Below are positions 6,019-12,958 of a stretch of 13,193 bases of DNA, piece after piece. Both the position numbers and the translations under genes were made by a program. Location of the stretch: NCBI GenBank assembly GCA_024653795.1, contig JANLHY010000161.1, positions 1 through 13,193 on the forward strand. Direction: 5' to 3'. The number at the start of each line of letters is the position of its first letter. Position 1 is the stretch's first letter. Below the pieces are notes generated by a model. It was not told the DNA's origin and searched no databases. It saw only the letters and a list, made by a program, of their open reading frames with translations. Source of the DNA: Candidatus Brocadiaceae bacterium. Lineage in GTDB: Bacteria; Planctomycetota; Brocadiia; Brocadiales; Brocadiaceae.

Positions 6019-8394
6019 CTAAAACTCAATTTTCAATCCAAAGCTGGTAAAAAAGGCATCATAATCACCGAGGAGTAGTGTCTCTGCTCTGTCGTTCTGT
6101 ACAAGATACCTCGAATTAATAAAGAACGACAGAATCGTATCAGGCGACCGTAGATATTTGTAATCGATCCCCATAAACGGCGCTGTTTGAAAGAAGTCCG
6201 CATTACGTGATTCAGAGAAAAACTTACCATCAACTGCTAAGAAGGTATTTCCCACATTAAAATACATCTTAGACCTGAGCCGATAAAGTATCGGATAGCC
6301 ATACGTCAGAGAAACGGCATTCACATCAAAATCCATATTGTTGGCATCATCTGTTTTACGATTGTATTGATAAAGCGAATACCCCAGAGAAATCTTATGA
6401 TTGTATGGCAGATCAGAGGCAACACCTATTCCTCCGTGAGATATACTCCCCTTTTTTCCAGTTCCCTCCTCTGTTCTGATGCCAAAGAAAGGCTCTATAA
6501 AACCAGGTTCTTGTACATTGTCTGCCCTGGAACTTTTTGTCTGCTGTAAATAATCCAGGTCTGCAAAAAGCCTTGTAAAAGAAAGTATTCCCGGAAATGG
6601 ATAATCAAGGTGCAGTCGTACTCCCTCTCTGTTTTGTGGATACTTCTTTGCGTCATGGAGTTGCCAACTATCCGCATACGTTGTGAAATAGGGAAGTTCA
6701 TAAAAGAGCCCCGGGGATTGGACATCACCAGGTCTTTCTGTCTTTATCACAAATGGGTCATATTTTGGTTCAACCCAAAAACCTTCCAGGTTAAAACTTA
6801 CCCTGCCTATCGTACCACTGATGCCTGTATTAAATAGATTTCCATGAACATCAATTCCGTCACTTCCGGTAGGCCGATAAATACTATGGGCATAGGCAGC
6901 CCACGCCTTATAGGTCGGCAGAAAATTGTAAGAGTAATCAGCCCCAAGAACAAATTCATCCTGCTTCCCTACTTTATTGTAAGGAGACTCCCACCGTACA
7001 GGATTACCATCCACCATACCCTGCAAGGGCGAGTCTATTTCAGATGTTGATGCACCCCTGTTAAACGGACTCATAAAGTTGAAACCAAATTTCATATCTT
7101 CATATTCCCTTCCCAGGTAGAATCCACCCAACCAACTGGTAGAGTCGGAATTTTCTGGTAATTCTGCAAAATACACCTCATATAAAGTTGATGGGATAAA
7201 GAAGGGGTTGTAAAATCGCCTGACAATGTTTACTCCATAAAAGGGTAAATAGTCCGGCCCGTAAAAGGTGGGATTGGGTTCACCTTTGAGCACGTAATCA
7301 CCCACATGCAAGGGGGTGAAGGCGCCTACGGATATAGTCGTATCTAAGGGTTGGTACCGCGCCCAGAGGGTATTGAGTGAGACGTCGTTTGAGTGTCTCA
7401 CAAAAGGATTGGAAAAATACGGCGGGGTAACACCCCAGATATCTCCGACCCCGGCATCACCTCCCCGTCCATATGCATCCACCTCCAGACCCACAGTCCA
7501 ATCCTCCGACATATCCGCATAAACACCTGCCCTTACCCTTGTTGTTATTGCCGCACCTTCTTCTATGGAAAATACATTCCGCGGTCTCGGCAGCGTATAT
7601 GTTGGCTCCCACTCCTTATGCACCCTTTGGGTAAGAAATCCCATCGTATAATCAAAGGCGCCTTGAGTTTTTGCAGTAGCGTCTTTGAAGTCAACGTCAA
7701 TACCCGTTGCTATTGATTCGATACTAAAATTGGTCTTATATCTATCCGATTCGGGTCTTGTCTGGAACCAACTGGATTCTGGCTTTATCTCTTGAAGTGC
7801 ATCGGCAACCCTATCCATGTCTAACCCAAGCATAGGGGATCTGAGGTATTTATCCCTTATCTCTTCGGTCTTTTTTTTACCTGCGCCAATTTTCTGGAGT
7901 TCTTTCCTGAGTATCCTGACGGGTGTTCCCGGACCGCTACTAAAGGTTACAATGCCGCTTTTGTCCACGACAAAAGTATTTGTTTGTGGTCAGGTCTCCG
8001 GGATATATGTGCCCACATAAGCCTTTACCACCTTAAAATCCGTATCAATCAGATATGGATAAGGAATATCTACCCTTTCAACAAATTCAGCAGTTTGACG
8101 GGCATTGCTTAACATGCTTATGGCAAGGATTTCAACCCCGTAATCCTCCAGAATACCCTGCATAACCTTTGCCCTGCCTTCACAACCGCCACAACAGTCT
8201 GAAAACCAGATTATGACTGGCTTTATTCCTCGATACGCAGATAATGTATAATTTTTGCCTTTGGTACTGGGAAGCGTAAAATCGGGGGACTCAGTACCAA
8301 CCTGTACAATGTCTGCATTTGCATGAGCCATGCCATGTAAGGTTATAGATATGATGATAAGGTAAAAAAAGAATAGATATCGTCTATACTTCAT
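6019..8394 (-). CDS. Redoxin fused to outer-membrane beta-barrel, one in-frame UGA (candidate selenoprotein)
   Basis: Read through one UGA, the frame encodes 791 residues. A signal peptide (about residues 5-26, ending A-H-A-N-A) precedes an AhpC/TlpA-like redoxin domain (about 33-160) with D-F-T-L-P-S and the cysteine cluster S-D-C-C-G-G-C (Cys67, Cys68, Cys71). UGA is codon 135 (7990-7992), in I-P-E-T-UGA-P just before T-N-T-F-V-V-D. That is where thioredoxin folds carry the cis-proline facing the active cysteines. After a linker, residues from about 215 to 791 form alternating amphipathic strands rich in aromatics and end in K-I-E-F, typical of an outer-membrane barrel. The barrel half has no signal peptide or ribosome site of its own; the GTG at 7968 lies inside the redoxin fold. 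So the barrel depends on reading through UGA. If not recoded, this is a recent nonsense mutation or a base error. Confidence 0.7.
7958..7992 (-). promoter_or_regulatory. In-frame UGA with SECIS-like hairpin in the redoxin-barrel gene
   Basis: On the minus-strand mRNA the UGA (7992-7990) is followed after 13 bases by a perfect eight-pair stem, CUUUUGUC with GACAAAAG (7976-7969 and 7965-7958), closing a three-base loop, GUG. The apical loop starts 21 bases after UGA, the same distance as in the cytochrome gene, and its first base is G. This fits the bacterial SECIS rules as I recall them. The stem also encodes the conserved F-V-V-D-K segment, so part of its pairing could be a by-product of coding. 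Confidence 0.42.
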
Positions 8395-8465
8395 TTTCTT
8401 TAATTCGAGGTTTTTAACGGCTTTGATATTAACTTACAGACTTAACCCGCTCTACAAGAAATTGA

Positions 8466-8555
8466 GTAGGGTGGATTAAGGCACGGGGTTTTGCGCCGAA
8501 TCCACCAACAATATTTTTATAAATGGTGGATTCGCTTACGCTTAATCCACCCTAC
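8466..8555. repeat. Palindromic repeat element, copy 2
   Basis: The outer arms GTAGGGTGGATTAAG (8466-8480) and its exact complement (8541-8555) match copy 1 at 813-902. The inner dyad GAATCCACCA (8498-8507) and TGGTGGATTC (8524-8533) is also conserved. The middle differs from copy 1, as expected for a structure-conserved element. It lies upstream of the redoxin-barrel gene. Confidence 0.8.
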
Positions 8556-8647
8556 AAAACTCGTGATTTTTTATTTTTCGCTGAAATTACTACAAATAAC
8601 CCTTTCCCAAAGCCTTCTTCAAAGACATTCATTTTCCACCAAAAGAG

Positions 8648-8742
8648 GACGCAGATTTTCACAGATACACGTAGATATTTTTGTCTTTGTACGGATAATC
8701 GTTCGACTGAGCGCTCACGACGAAGTCCACGTTCATCTGCGT
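8648..8742. repeat. Second intergenic dyad element
   Basis: ACGCAGAT (8649-8656) is mirrored by ATCTGCGT (8735-8742). The centre holds a short palindrome, GAGCGCTC (8709-8716). The word pattern (ACGCAGATTTTCACAGAT and similar) resembles dispersed intergenic repeats seen in many bacterial genomes. Only one copy is present in this window. Confidence 0.4.
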
Positions 8743-8761
8743 ACAAAATAAAATATTTGAA

Positions 8762-9193
8762 TTAGTATTCCAGCTTATTTACCCAATCGGGGTATCTCAT
8801 TTCTTCAACGGCATCATATGGGGGAGTATAAGGTTTGATGTCAATGAGTGGAGTTCCATTCAACACATCCAGCCCTTTGACTCTGAGTATATTCCCATTT
8901 ATTTCAATTACTTTAACGGTAGTCATACCGATAGGATTTGGTCTCCATGGACATCGGCAGGCAAATATACCCACTTCCGGCACGTCTTTTCTTCCCTGAG
9001 GTTTCATTTTAAGCTTGACCTTATCTACCTTATCAAGCCAGTAAAGAATGATAAGATGAGAATATTCATCAATTCCTTCCAGACCACCTAAATAGCCAGT
9101 ATCAACAACTATTTCTGTAATTAAATCCTGCCAGCCGCCAAATTTGGGTTGATTTATGGGACTTTTTATATAACCTATGGATTTTAATTGCAC
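8762..9193 (-). CDS. trmO: TrmO-family tRNA methyltransferase (TsaA/UPF0066)
   Basis: The 143-residue protein matches the UPF0066/TsaA family, whose characterised member TrmO methylates N6 of the t6A base at position 37 of some threonine tRNAs with S-adenosylmethionine. The start I-G-Y-I-K-S-P, the D-E-Y-S-H-L-I-I-L-Y segment near residue 42 and R-P-N-P-I-G near residue 84 are visible. The segment before the last reads G-I-F-A-C-R-C-P-W, where many members have A-T-R-S-P, so this copy has two extra cysteines. It starts at GTG with AGGAGG six bases upstream. The length is shorter than enterobacterial TrmO, which has a C-terminal extension, and matches the short archaeal and anaerobe type. It is the last gene of the minus-strand group after the single-domain rhodanese. 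Confidence 0.88.
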   Translation of the reverse strand: MQLKSIGYIKSPINQPKFGGWQDLITEIVVDTGYLGGLEGIDEYSHLIILYWLDKVDKVKLKMKPQGRKDVPEVGIFACRCPWRPNPIGMTTVKVIEINGNILRVKGLDVLNGTPLIDIKPYTPPYDAVEEMRYPDWVNKLEY

Positions 9194-9274
9194 ACTTTTC
9201 CTCCTGTGAGATTAAATTCTTTGTTAACTACCCTTCAAACTCATCGATAAGATTTCCATATTTGATTTGCGAAT

Positions 9275-9292
9275 AACATGATAAATCATGTT
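9275..9292. repeat. Palindrome overlapping the rhodanese stop codon
   Basis: AACATGAT-AA-ATCATGTT is a perfect 18-base palindrome that includes the TGA of the rhodanese gene. It could be a weak terminator or a processing hairpin between the rhodanese and TrmO genes, but it lacks the GC-rich stem expected of a strong terminator. Confidence 0.35.
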
Positions 9293-9627
9293 TTTTCTAC
9301 TTGATAACCCTCAGCTTGCCATTCACGAATACCGCCTTTCAAGTGGTACAGCTCCTTTAATCCTTTACCTTTTAATACCTCGCATGCTTTGGAACTGCTA
9401 TTTCCGCTTCCACAATGGATAATCACTTTTTTGTCCTTGGGAATCTTATGGATATTCTGTTCAAGCTCTTGAACTGGAATGAGATTAGCACTTTTAATAT
9501 GTACTTCGTTATATTTTTCTTTAGTTCTGACATCTACTACGATCACATCTTTTTCCTTATCTATCAATTCCTTTGCCTGTTTAGCTGATATATCTTTTAC
9601 CTCATATGAATCCTTTTTTACATCCAT
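9286..9627 (-). CDS. Single-domain rhodanese
   Basis: This 113-residue cytoplasmic protein is one rhodanese domain. It shows V-I-V-V-D-V-R-T near residue 28, then the active loop H-C-G-S-G-N-S-S with Cys72, then the closing L-K-G-G-I-R-E-W near residue 96. Such proteins carry sulfane sulfur as a persulfide on the loop cysteine and pass it to thiols or other acceptors. A strong AAAGGAGGG lies five to six bases before the start. No signal peptide is seen. It lies 50 bases after a VTT-rhodanese fusion gene, so two rhodanese domains are encoded side by side, one on the membrane and one soluble. They may work on the same sulfur flow. Confidence 0.92.
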   Translation of the reverse strand: MDVKKDSYEVKDISAKQAKELIDKEKDVIVVDVRTKEKYNEVHIKSANLIPVQELEQNIHKIPKDKKVIIHCGSGNSSSKACEVLKGKGLKELYHLKGGIREWQAEGYQVEKT

Positions 9628-9677
9628 TTAAATCCCTCCTTTAAATACAAGTTATAAGTTTATATCACATAGTTCTT

Positions 9678-10685
9678 CTACCGATCAACTGGCAGACCAA
9701 TGCGATTCCACTGTACCATGCCACCCTGCAGAACGGTGACACGGCTGAATCCTGCCTTGGTTAGCATCTGTGCAGCCTTCAGTGAACGCTGATCGGTACG
9801 ACAGACAATAACGATGGAGCGCTGCTGGTATGCATTCAATTCGTCCAAGCGGCGTGGCAGGTCTTCAATTGCTATATTTCTGGAATCCCCGATATGTCCT
9901 AAGTCTCCCACGTACTCCTCTGCACTTCGCACATCTATCACCAAGATATCCTCTCTCTTGTCCAATCGCTGCTTGAGTTCTGCAACACTGAGCATGCGCA
10001 CAGGTTTCTTGCGCAGGCGCTTGATAAGTCGCGGTAGAAACGCCACAAAGGCGAGCAGACCTAAGCCCAGGAGCGCTTTCTGGATCATGCCCTCACCACC
10101 TGCCACTGCATTTCGTCCAGCATATCCAAGGTAGGTGTATGCTATTGCGCCAGGCAGCATGCAAACGAATGACGTAACTACGCAATGAAACAGGCGGATA
10201 CGCGTAAGTCCGAGGGCATAGTTTAGCAAGTTAAATGGGAATAATGGCACCAGGCGAACGAAGGCTACAAAACGCCAACCTTCGGCTTCTACACCCTCAA
10301 CCAATTGCTTTAACCTGCCACCCATCTTGCGTAATACTAAATCAGAGGCGAGATAGCGGGCAATAAGAAAGGCCACTGTGGCACCAATAGTTGCGCCTGT
10401 CAGGTTGTAGAACGTTCCCCAAATAGGTCCGAATAGCACACCGCCCGCAATCGTCAGAACCGACCCCGGCATGAGCAGCACAGTCGAGATTGCATAAATA
10501 CCAATGAACAGAAGCGGGGCCACGATACCAGCACCCGCAAGCCAATTCTCAAGTACGGCAACATCGAACTGCTTGCGGTAAGTAACCGCAGTTGCAATTC
10601 CAGCTATTAAAAAGACGAATACAATGATACGAATAATGTTAGCCGCTTTCATCAGTCTGACCCTTATTTGGGGTGAAATGATCAT
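9678..10685 (-). CDS. VTT (TVP38/DedA-like) membrane protein fused to C-terminal rhodanese
   Basis: The 335-residue protein has two parts. Residues about 15-220 form a membrane domain of the VTT/SNARE-associated (TVP38/TMEM64) family: a first helix near 17-35, then L-L-M-P-G-S-V-L-T-I-A-G-G near 70, G-A-T-I-G-A-T-V near 97, R-L-V-P-L-F-P-F-N near 144 and an amphipathic tail. Residues about 230-335 form a rhodanese domain with V-I-D-V-R-S near 249, active Cys295 in V-C-R-T-D-Q-R-S, and L-Q-G-G-M-V-Q-W. The domain would face the cytoplasm. Start choice: the ATG at 10685 overlaps the methyltransferase stop (ATGA), but its GGAGGT lies 15 bases away. Met12 at 10652 has AAGG nine bases before it and is an alternative. 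The transported substrate is unknown; the fusion suggests sulfur or metalloid chemistry. Confidence 0.88.
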   Translation of the reverse strand: MIISPQIRVRLMKAANIIRIIVFVFLIAGIATAVTYRKQFDVAVLENWLAGAGIVAPLLFIGIYAISTVLLMPGSVLTIAGGVLFGPIWGTFYNLTGATIGATVAFLIARYLASDLVLRKMGGRLKQLVEGVEAEGWRFVAFVRLVPLFPFNLLNYALGLTRIRLFHCVVTSFVCMLPGAIAYTYLGYAGRNAVAGGEGMIQKALLGLGLLAFVAFLPRLIKRLRKKPVRMLSVAELKQRLDKREDILVIDVRSAEEYVGDLGHIGDSRNIAIEDLPRRLDELNAYQQRSIVIVCRTDQRSLKAAQMLTKAGFSRVTVLQGGMVQWNRIGLPVDR

Positions 10686-11500
10686 GTCCGAAGTGCCATC
10701 ACCTCCAGGTATTCCGACTCAACTAGAGTGGAGCCTCCATTTCCTTTGTTGTGGGCGGCCCAAAGCCCTTCGAGATCTTTGCGAAATGCGGCTTGTCCAT
10801 CGGTATCGAGTGCAGCAAACGCACGCTGTGTCGGACCATAAAACTGTCTCCAAAACTCAACCACTTCGGGTGGAGCAAACGGAAACTTAAAGGATATGAA
10901 GCGCCGTGCAAACACCATTTCCGATGTGCCGTTCTGCAGGCGTTCACGCACCTTGGTTTCGTCTCCCCAAAGGAGTGGAGATGGCACTCCTGGCGGTGGA
11001 GGAACACGACTGGTAGTTGCCTTGAAGATTTGTCCTATAAAGCCAATAGGTGTCCAGTTGGCCATAGCGATACGTCCGCCAGGTCGGCATACGCGAACTA
11101 GCTCTGCCGCAGTCTTTTCCGGACGCGGCGCAAACATTGCTCCAAACATCGTAACCACCAAATCAAAGGAGTTGTTGGGATAAGGAAGGTTTTCAACATC
11201 ACCTTCGTCAAACTTGATCGAAACCCCCTCTCTCTTCGCTCTGTCCCTACCTTGCTCAAGGAGATTAGGCACAATGTCGACTCCGGTAACTTGCGCACCC
11301 GCACGCGCACATGGCAAAGCGAGATTACCGGTACCACATGCAGCATCAAGGACTCGGATGTCCGGAGTTACCCTAAGTCTATCAATAAATTTCGACGCGC
11401 CATCTTCATACGATTTTGCAATCTCTCCGAAATTTCCAGTTGCCCAAGTAGCTTGGAGCCGAGCTTTAAGTGCGCCAATATCAGAAATGGCTTCACTCAT
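10682..11500 (-). CDS. Class I SAM-dependent methyltransferase
   Basis: From ATG at 11500 (AGGAGG six bases upstream) the protein has 272 residues. The frame is open to an ATG at 11536, but that one has no comparable ribosome site. The Rossmann core is clear: motif I V-L-D-A-A-C-G-T-G near residue 50, the acidic G-V-D-I near 73, D-V-E-N-L-P-Y near 97, then D-L-V-V-T-M-F-G-A-M-F-A-P and R-V-C-R-P-G-G. This is the UbiE/ubiquinone-methyltransferase-like style of small-molecule enzymes. The substrate cannot be named. The divergent ArsR gene invites the idea of an arsenite methyltransferase, but the conserved cysteine pattern of ArsM is not visible. The gene overlaps the VTT-rhodanese gene by four bases, so they form one operon. 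Base composition looks more GC-rich than the flanks, consistent with transfer. Confidence 0.85.
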   Translation of the reverse strand: MSEAISDIGALKARLQATWATGNFGEIAKSYEDGASKFIDRLRVTPDIRVLDAACGTGNLALPCARAGAQVTGVDIVPNLLEQGRDRAKREGVSIKFDEGDVENLPYPNNSFDLVVTMFGAMFAPRPEKTAAELVRVCRPGGRIAMANWTPIGFIGQIFKATTSRVPPPPGVPSPLLWGDETKVRERLQNGTSEMVFARRFISFKFPFAPPEVVEFWRQFYGPTQRAFAALDTDGQAAFRKDLEGLWAAHNKGNGGSTLVESEYLEVMALRT

Positions 11501-11695
11501 AAATTTCCTCCTTTTGATATTCATCGTATTCTTCATTTATTTTGACAAGTCATCTGAGTTAAAATACCGCCACCTGAAGTATACCCTGAACATCTGTTTG
11601 TAAAAAAGCTAACACCTAACAATATAATTGACTATATTACAATATTATCATATTATATGACAATCAAATAAAATATGTAAAAACGGGAGTGACAA
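11501..11695. promoter_or_regulatory. Divergent promoter region, methyltransferase operon / ArsR
   Basis: For the plus-strand ArsR gene, TTGACT (11628-11633) and TATTAT (11651-11656) with a 17-base spacer make a good sigma-70-type promoter, followed by GGGAG before the ATG. The spacer and -10 are very AT-rich and contain a small dyad, AATAT-TATC-ATATT (11641-11654), a possible repressor site. In the other direction only a weak pair (TTTACA and TATACT, 15 bases apart) is visible before the methyltransferase gene. Confidence 0.5.
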
Positions 11696-12049
11696 ATGAA
11701 TCAATTAGATATAAGAGACAAAGCGGAAATCTTAAAGCTCTTGGGACATCCAACCAGATTGTTGATATTGGAAGAGCTTGCTAAAGGGGCTAAGTGTGTA
11801 ACTGATATCCAGGATTTACTGGACATTGAACAGTCCAACCTTTCTCAACATCTTTCAGTATTGCGAAGGCTCAAGATAATAGATTTTTATGAGGATGGAA
11901 CGCTTCGTTGTTATTACATCACACGTCCCCGAATGGCAGATTCACTGTTTATGTTCATTTCCGGGAATTATCCTGTTGTACGACGTTCATGCGAAGAGGT
12001 ACGAAAGGAGAGTGAAAGAAGACAAGCAAAAACGGCATCGAGAAAATAA
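11696..12049 (+). CDS. ArsR/SmtB-family transcriptional repressor (first of two)
   Basis: The 117-residue protein is a winged helix-turn-helix repressor. It has L-G-H-P-T-R-L-L-I-L near residue 16, Cys34 in A-K-C-V-T-D-I, the recognition helix Q-S-N-L-S-Q-H-L-S-V-L near 46, and the wing D-G-T-L-R-C-Y-Y near 68. Such proteins release DNA when metal ions, metalloids or oxidants bind. The Cys at position 34 recalls the thiol sites of arsenic or redox-sensing members (often C-V-C), but the second cysteine of that pair is Thr here. Cys72 and Cys99 are other candidates. It is divergent from the methyltransferase operon and upstream of a second ArsR gene, so its target may be either. The inducer cannot be named. 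Confidence 0.9.
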   Translation: MNQLDIRDKAEILKLLGHPTRLLILEELAKGAKCVTDIQDLLDIEQSNLSQHLSVLRRLKIIDFYEDGTLRCYYITRPRMADSLFMFISGNYPVVRRSCEEVRKESERRQAKTASRK

Positions 12050-12063
12050 ATTTATAAAAGCAC

Positions 12064-12118
12064 TTGATAAAGGTGCACTTTTTGTATAATATATTTAAGT
12101 AGTTGCTAAATCACTTAA
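12064..12118 (+). promoter_or_regulatory. Promoter and operator dyad before the second ArsR gene
   Basis: TTGATA (12064-12069) and TATAAT (12085-12090), 15 bases apart, form a probable promoter. Just after the -10 lies the dyad TTAAGT (12095-12100) - 12 bases - ACTTAA (12113-12118), covering the expected transcription start. A near-identical dyad occurs at 12573-12596, 18 of 24 positions alike. This is the usual place and size for an ArsR/SmtB operator, so autoregulation by the gene at 12137 is likely. Confidence 0.7.
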
Positions 12119-12136
12119 CAATCTGAGCACAATGAA

Positions 12137-12547
12137 ATGAAGTTGGTACCCTCCGAGATGTTTAAGGTATTAGCCGTAGAAACACGGGTTAGAATAATTG
12201 ATCTCCTGAAGTCCAGGGGACCGCTTGGCGTCAAAAATATTGCAGAACTGGTTGGCATAACACCTGCTGCCATATCGCAACATCTAAAAATATTGAGACA
12301 ATCGGGTCTTGTCAGAAGTGAAAGAAAGGGATACTGGATACCGTATTCAATAGATGAAGAGGCATTAGAAAATTGTCGGCAGATATTGAACGAAGTTTGT
12401 ACATGCGGTTGCCGGGGAACAGGCAAATTCAAAGAGAAAGTGTTGAGTGGAGCAAGTTTAGAATCACTCAGGAAATATAAGAAGGAGTTACAAAATGAAA
12501 TCAGAACTGTCCGGGAAAGGATTAAAGAGATAGCAACCCCAAAGTAG
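12137..12547 (+). CDS. ArsR-family repressor with C-terminal Cys cluster and coiled coil
   Basis: The 136-residue protein starts with a winged helix-turn-helix: L-A-V-E-T-R-V-R-I-I near residue 12, recognition helix P-A-A-I-S-Q-H-L-K-I-L near 43, wing E-R-K-G-Y-W-I-P near 62. It then shows Cys80 and a dense C-T-C-G-C group (Cys88, Cys90, Cys92) and ends in a charged helix (about 107-133) that could form a coiled coil. The cysteine group is a likely metal- or redox-sensing site; the metal cannot be named. It differs clearly from the ArsR protein 87 bases upstream, so the two are not a recent duplication. Its predicted operator lies in its own promoter and again before the Cys-rich gene downstream. 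An overlapping ATG at 12132 is out of frame. Confidence 0.9.
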   Translation: MKLVPSEMFKVLAVETRVRIIDLLKSRGPLGVKNIAELVGITPAAISQHLKILRQSGLVRSERKGYWIPYSIDEEALENCRQILNEVCTCGCRGTGKFKEKVLSGASLESLRKYKKELQNEIRTVRERIKEIATPK

Positions 12548-12567
12548 TAGGTAAATTTTTTTATATT

Positions 12568-12596
12568 TATAATTAAGTATATGCTTAAATACTTAA
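12568..12596 (+). promoter_or_regulatory. Second copy of the ArsR-type operator, before the Cys-rich gene
   Basis: TATAAT (12568-12573) runs directly into TTAAGT (12573-12578) - 12 bases - ACTTAA (12591-12596). The middle shares T-G-C-T with the copy at 12095-12118. No convincing -35 is seen, so activity may depend on an activator or be weak. The arrangement indicates that the small Cys-rich gene downstream is controlled by the same repressor as the ArsR gene at 12137. Confidence 0.68.
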
Positions 12597-12666
12597 CCAC
12601 TATCTTTATATGTTTGCTGACGTGGTCAGCACAATATCGAATTTTATAGGAAGGAGGTGATGAAAA

Positions 12667-12870
12667 ATGTGTTGCAAACCAGGAGGAAGCCAAAGAATGC
12701 CGGGAGCTTTGGGATGTAGCTGTGGCTGCTGCGGGTGTGGATGTCGTCCTTTCTTCCGACGTTTCATATCCGCAAAAGAGGAACAGGAAATGTTGGAAGA
12801 GTACAGTGACCAACTGAAGAAGGAACTCGCAGGAGCAGCAGAACGTATCCAGGAACTTAAAGGCAAGTAA
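12667..12870 (+). CDS. Small Cys-rich coiled-coil protein (DUF5320-like)
   Basis: The 67-residue protein has two parts. The first 27 residues are packed with cysteines (M-C-C-K-P-G-G, then G-C-S-C-G-C-C-G-C-G-C-R-P), eight or so Cys among Gly. Residues 35-67 are a charged amphipathic helix (E-E-Q-E-M-L-E-E-Y-S-D-Q-L-K-K-E-L) able to coil. The Gly-rich head plus helical tail recalls short DUF5320-type proteins, but I am not sure of the family. A metal-binding or metal-buffering role is a reasonable inference from the cysteines and from the ArsR operator in front. It has a very strong ribosome site, GGAAGGAGGTGATG, ending about five bases before the ATG. A GC-rich terminator follows. Confidence 0.75.
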   Translation: MCCKPGGSQRMPGALGCSCGCCGCGCRPFFRRFISAKEEQEMLEEYSDQLKKELAGAAERIQELKGK

Positions 12871-12886
12871 GTTCAAGCTCCAATGA

Positions 12887-12925
12887 GGGGCGGGGCAAAC
12901 GTTAAAGCTCCCGCCCCACTTTATT
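12887..12925 (+). terminator. Rho-independent terminator after the Cys-rich gene
   Basis: GGGGCGGG (12887-12894) pairs with CCCGCCCC (12910-12917) around a 15-base loop, followed by ACTTTATTT. The stem is strong and the T-run is short. It separates the Cys-rich gene from the CopD-like gene, whose own ribosome site lies 30 bases further on. Confidence 0.7.
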
Positions 12926-12958
12926 TGAACATCATAACTAATACAATGGAGGTGTAAG

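Larger units (their letters stand above)
8395..8761. other. 367-base gene-free gap between TrmO and redoxin-barrel genes
   Basis: The gap holds the second copy of the palindromic repeat (8466-8555) and a second dyad element (8648-8742). Between and around them I see only AT-rich sequence and no credible gene. Short open frames on both strands run through the repeats and look non-coding. Any promoter for the redoxin-barrel gene should lie in 8395-8465; no clear -35/-10 pair stands out. Confidence 0.6.

Noticed and set aside
6033..7716. Several 60-107-codon frames inside the redoxin-barrel gene
   Set aside because: Shadows of one long, clean barrel frame.
4960..7992. UGA read as tryptophan in this genome
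   Set aside because: At least six other genes here (barrel, TauE/SafE, rhodanese, methyltransferase, TrmO region neighbours and the cytochrome itself) end in TGA or need it as stop, so general reassignment does not fit.
8395..8761. CRISPR array or small gene in the gap
   Set aside because: The repeats are two different palindromic elements without regular spacing, and the short frames cross them.
10682..11500. Arsenite methyltransferase ArsM
   Set aside because: Tempting next to an ArsR gene, but the conserved cysteines of ArsM are not visible.
12115..12876. 253-codon open frame on the minus strand
   Set aside because: It is antisense to the second ArsR gene and the Cys-rich gene, both well supported; its protein has no recognisable pattern.
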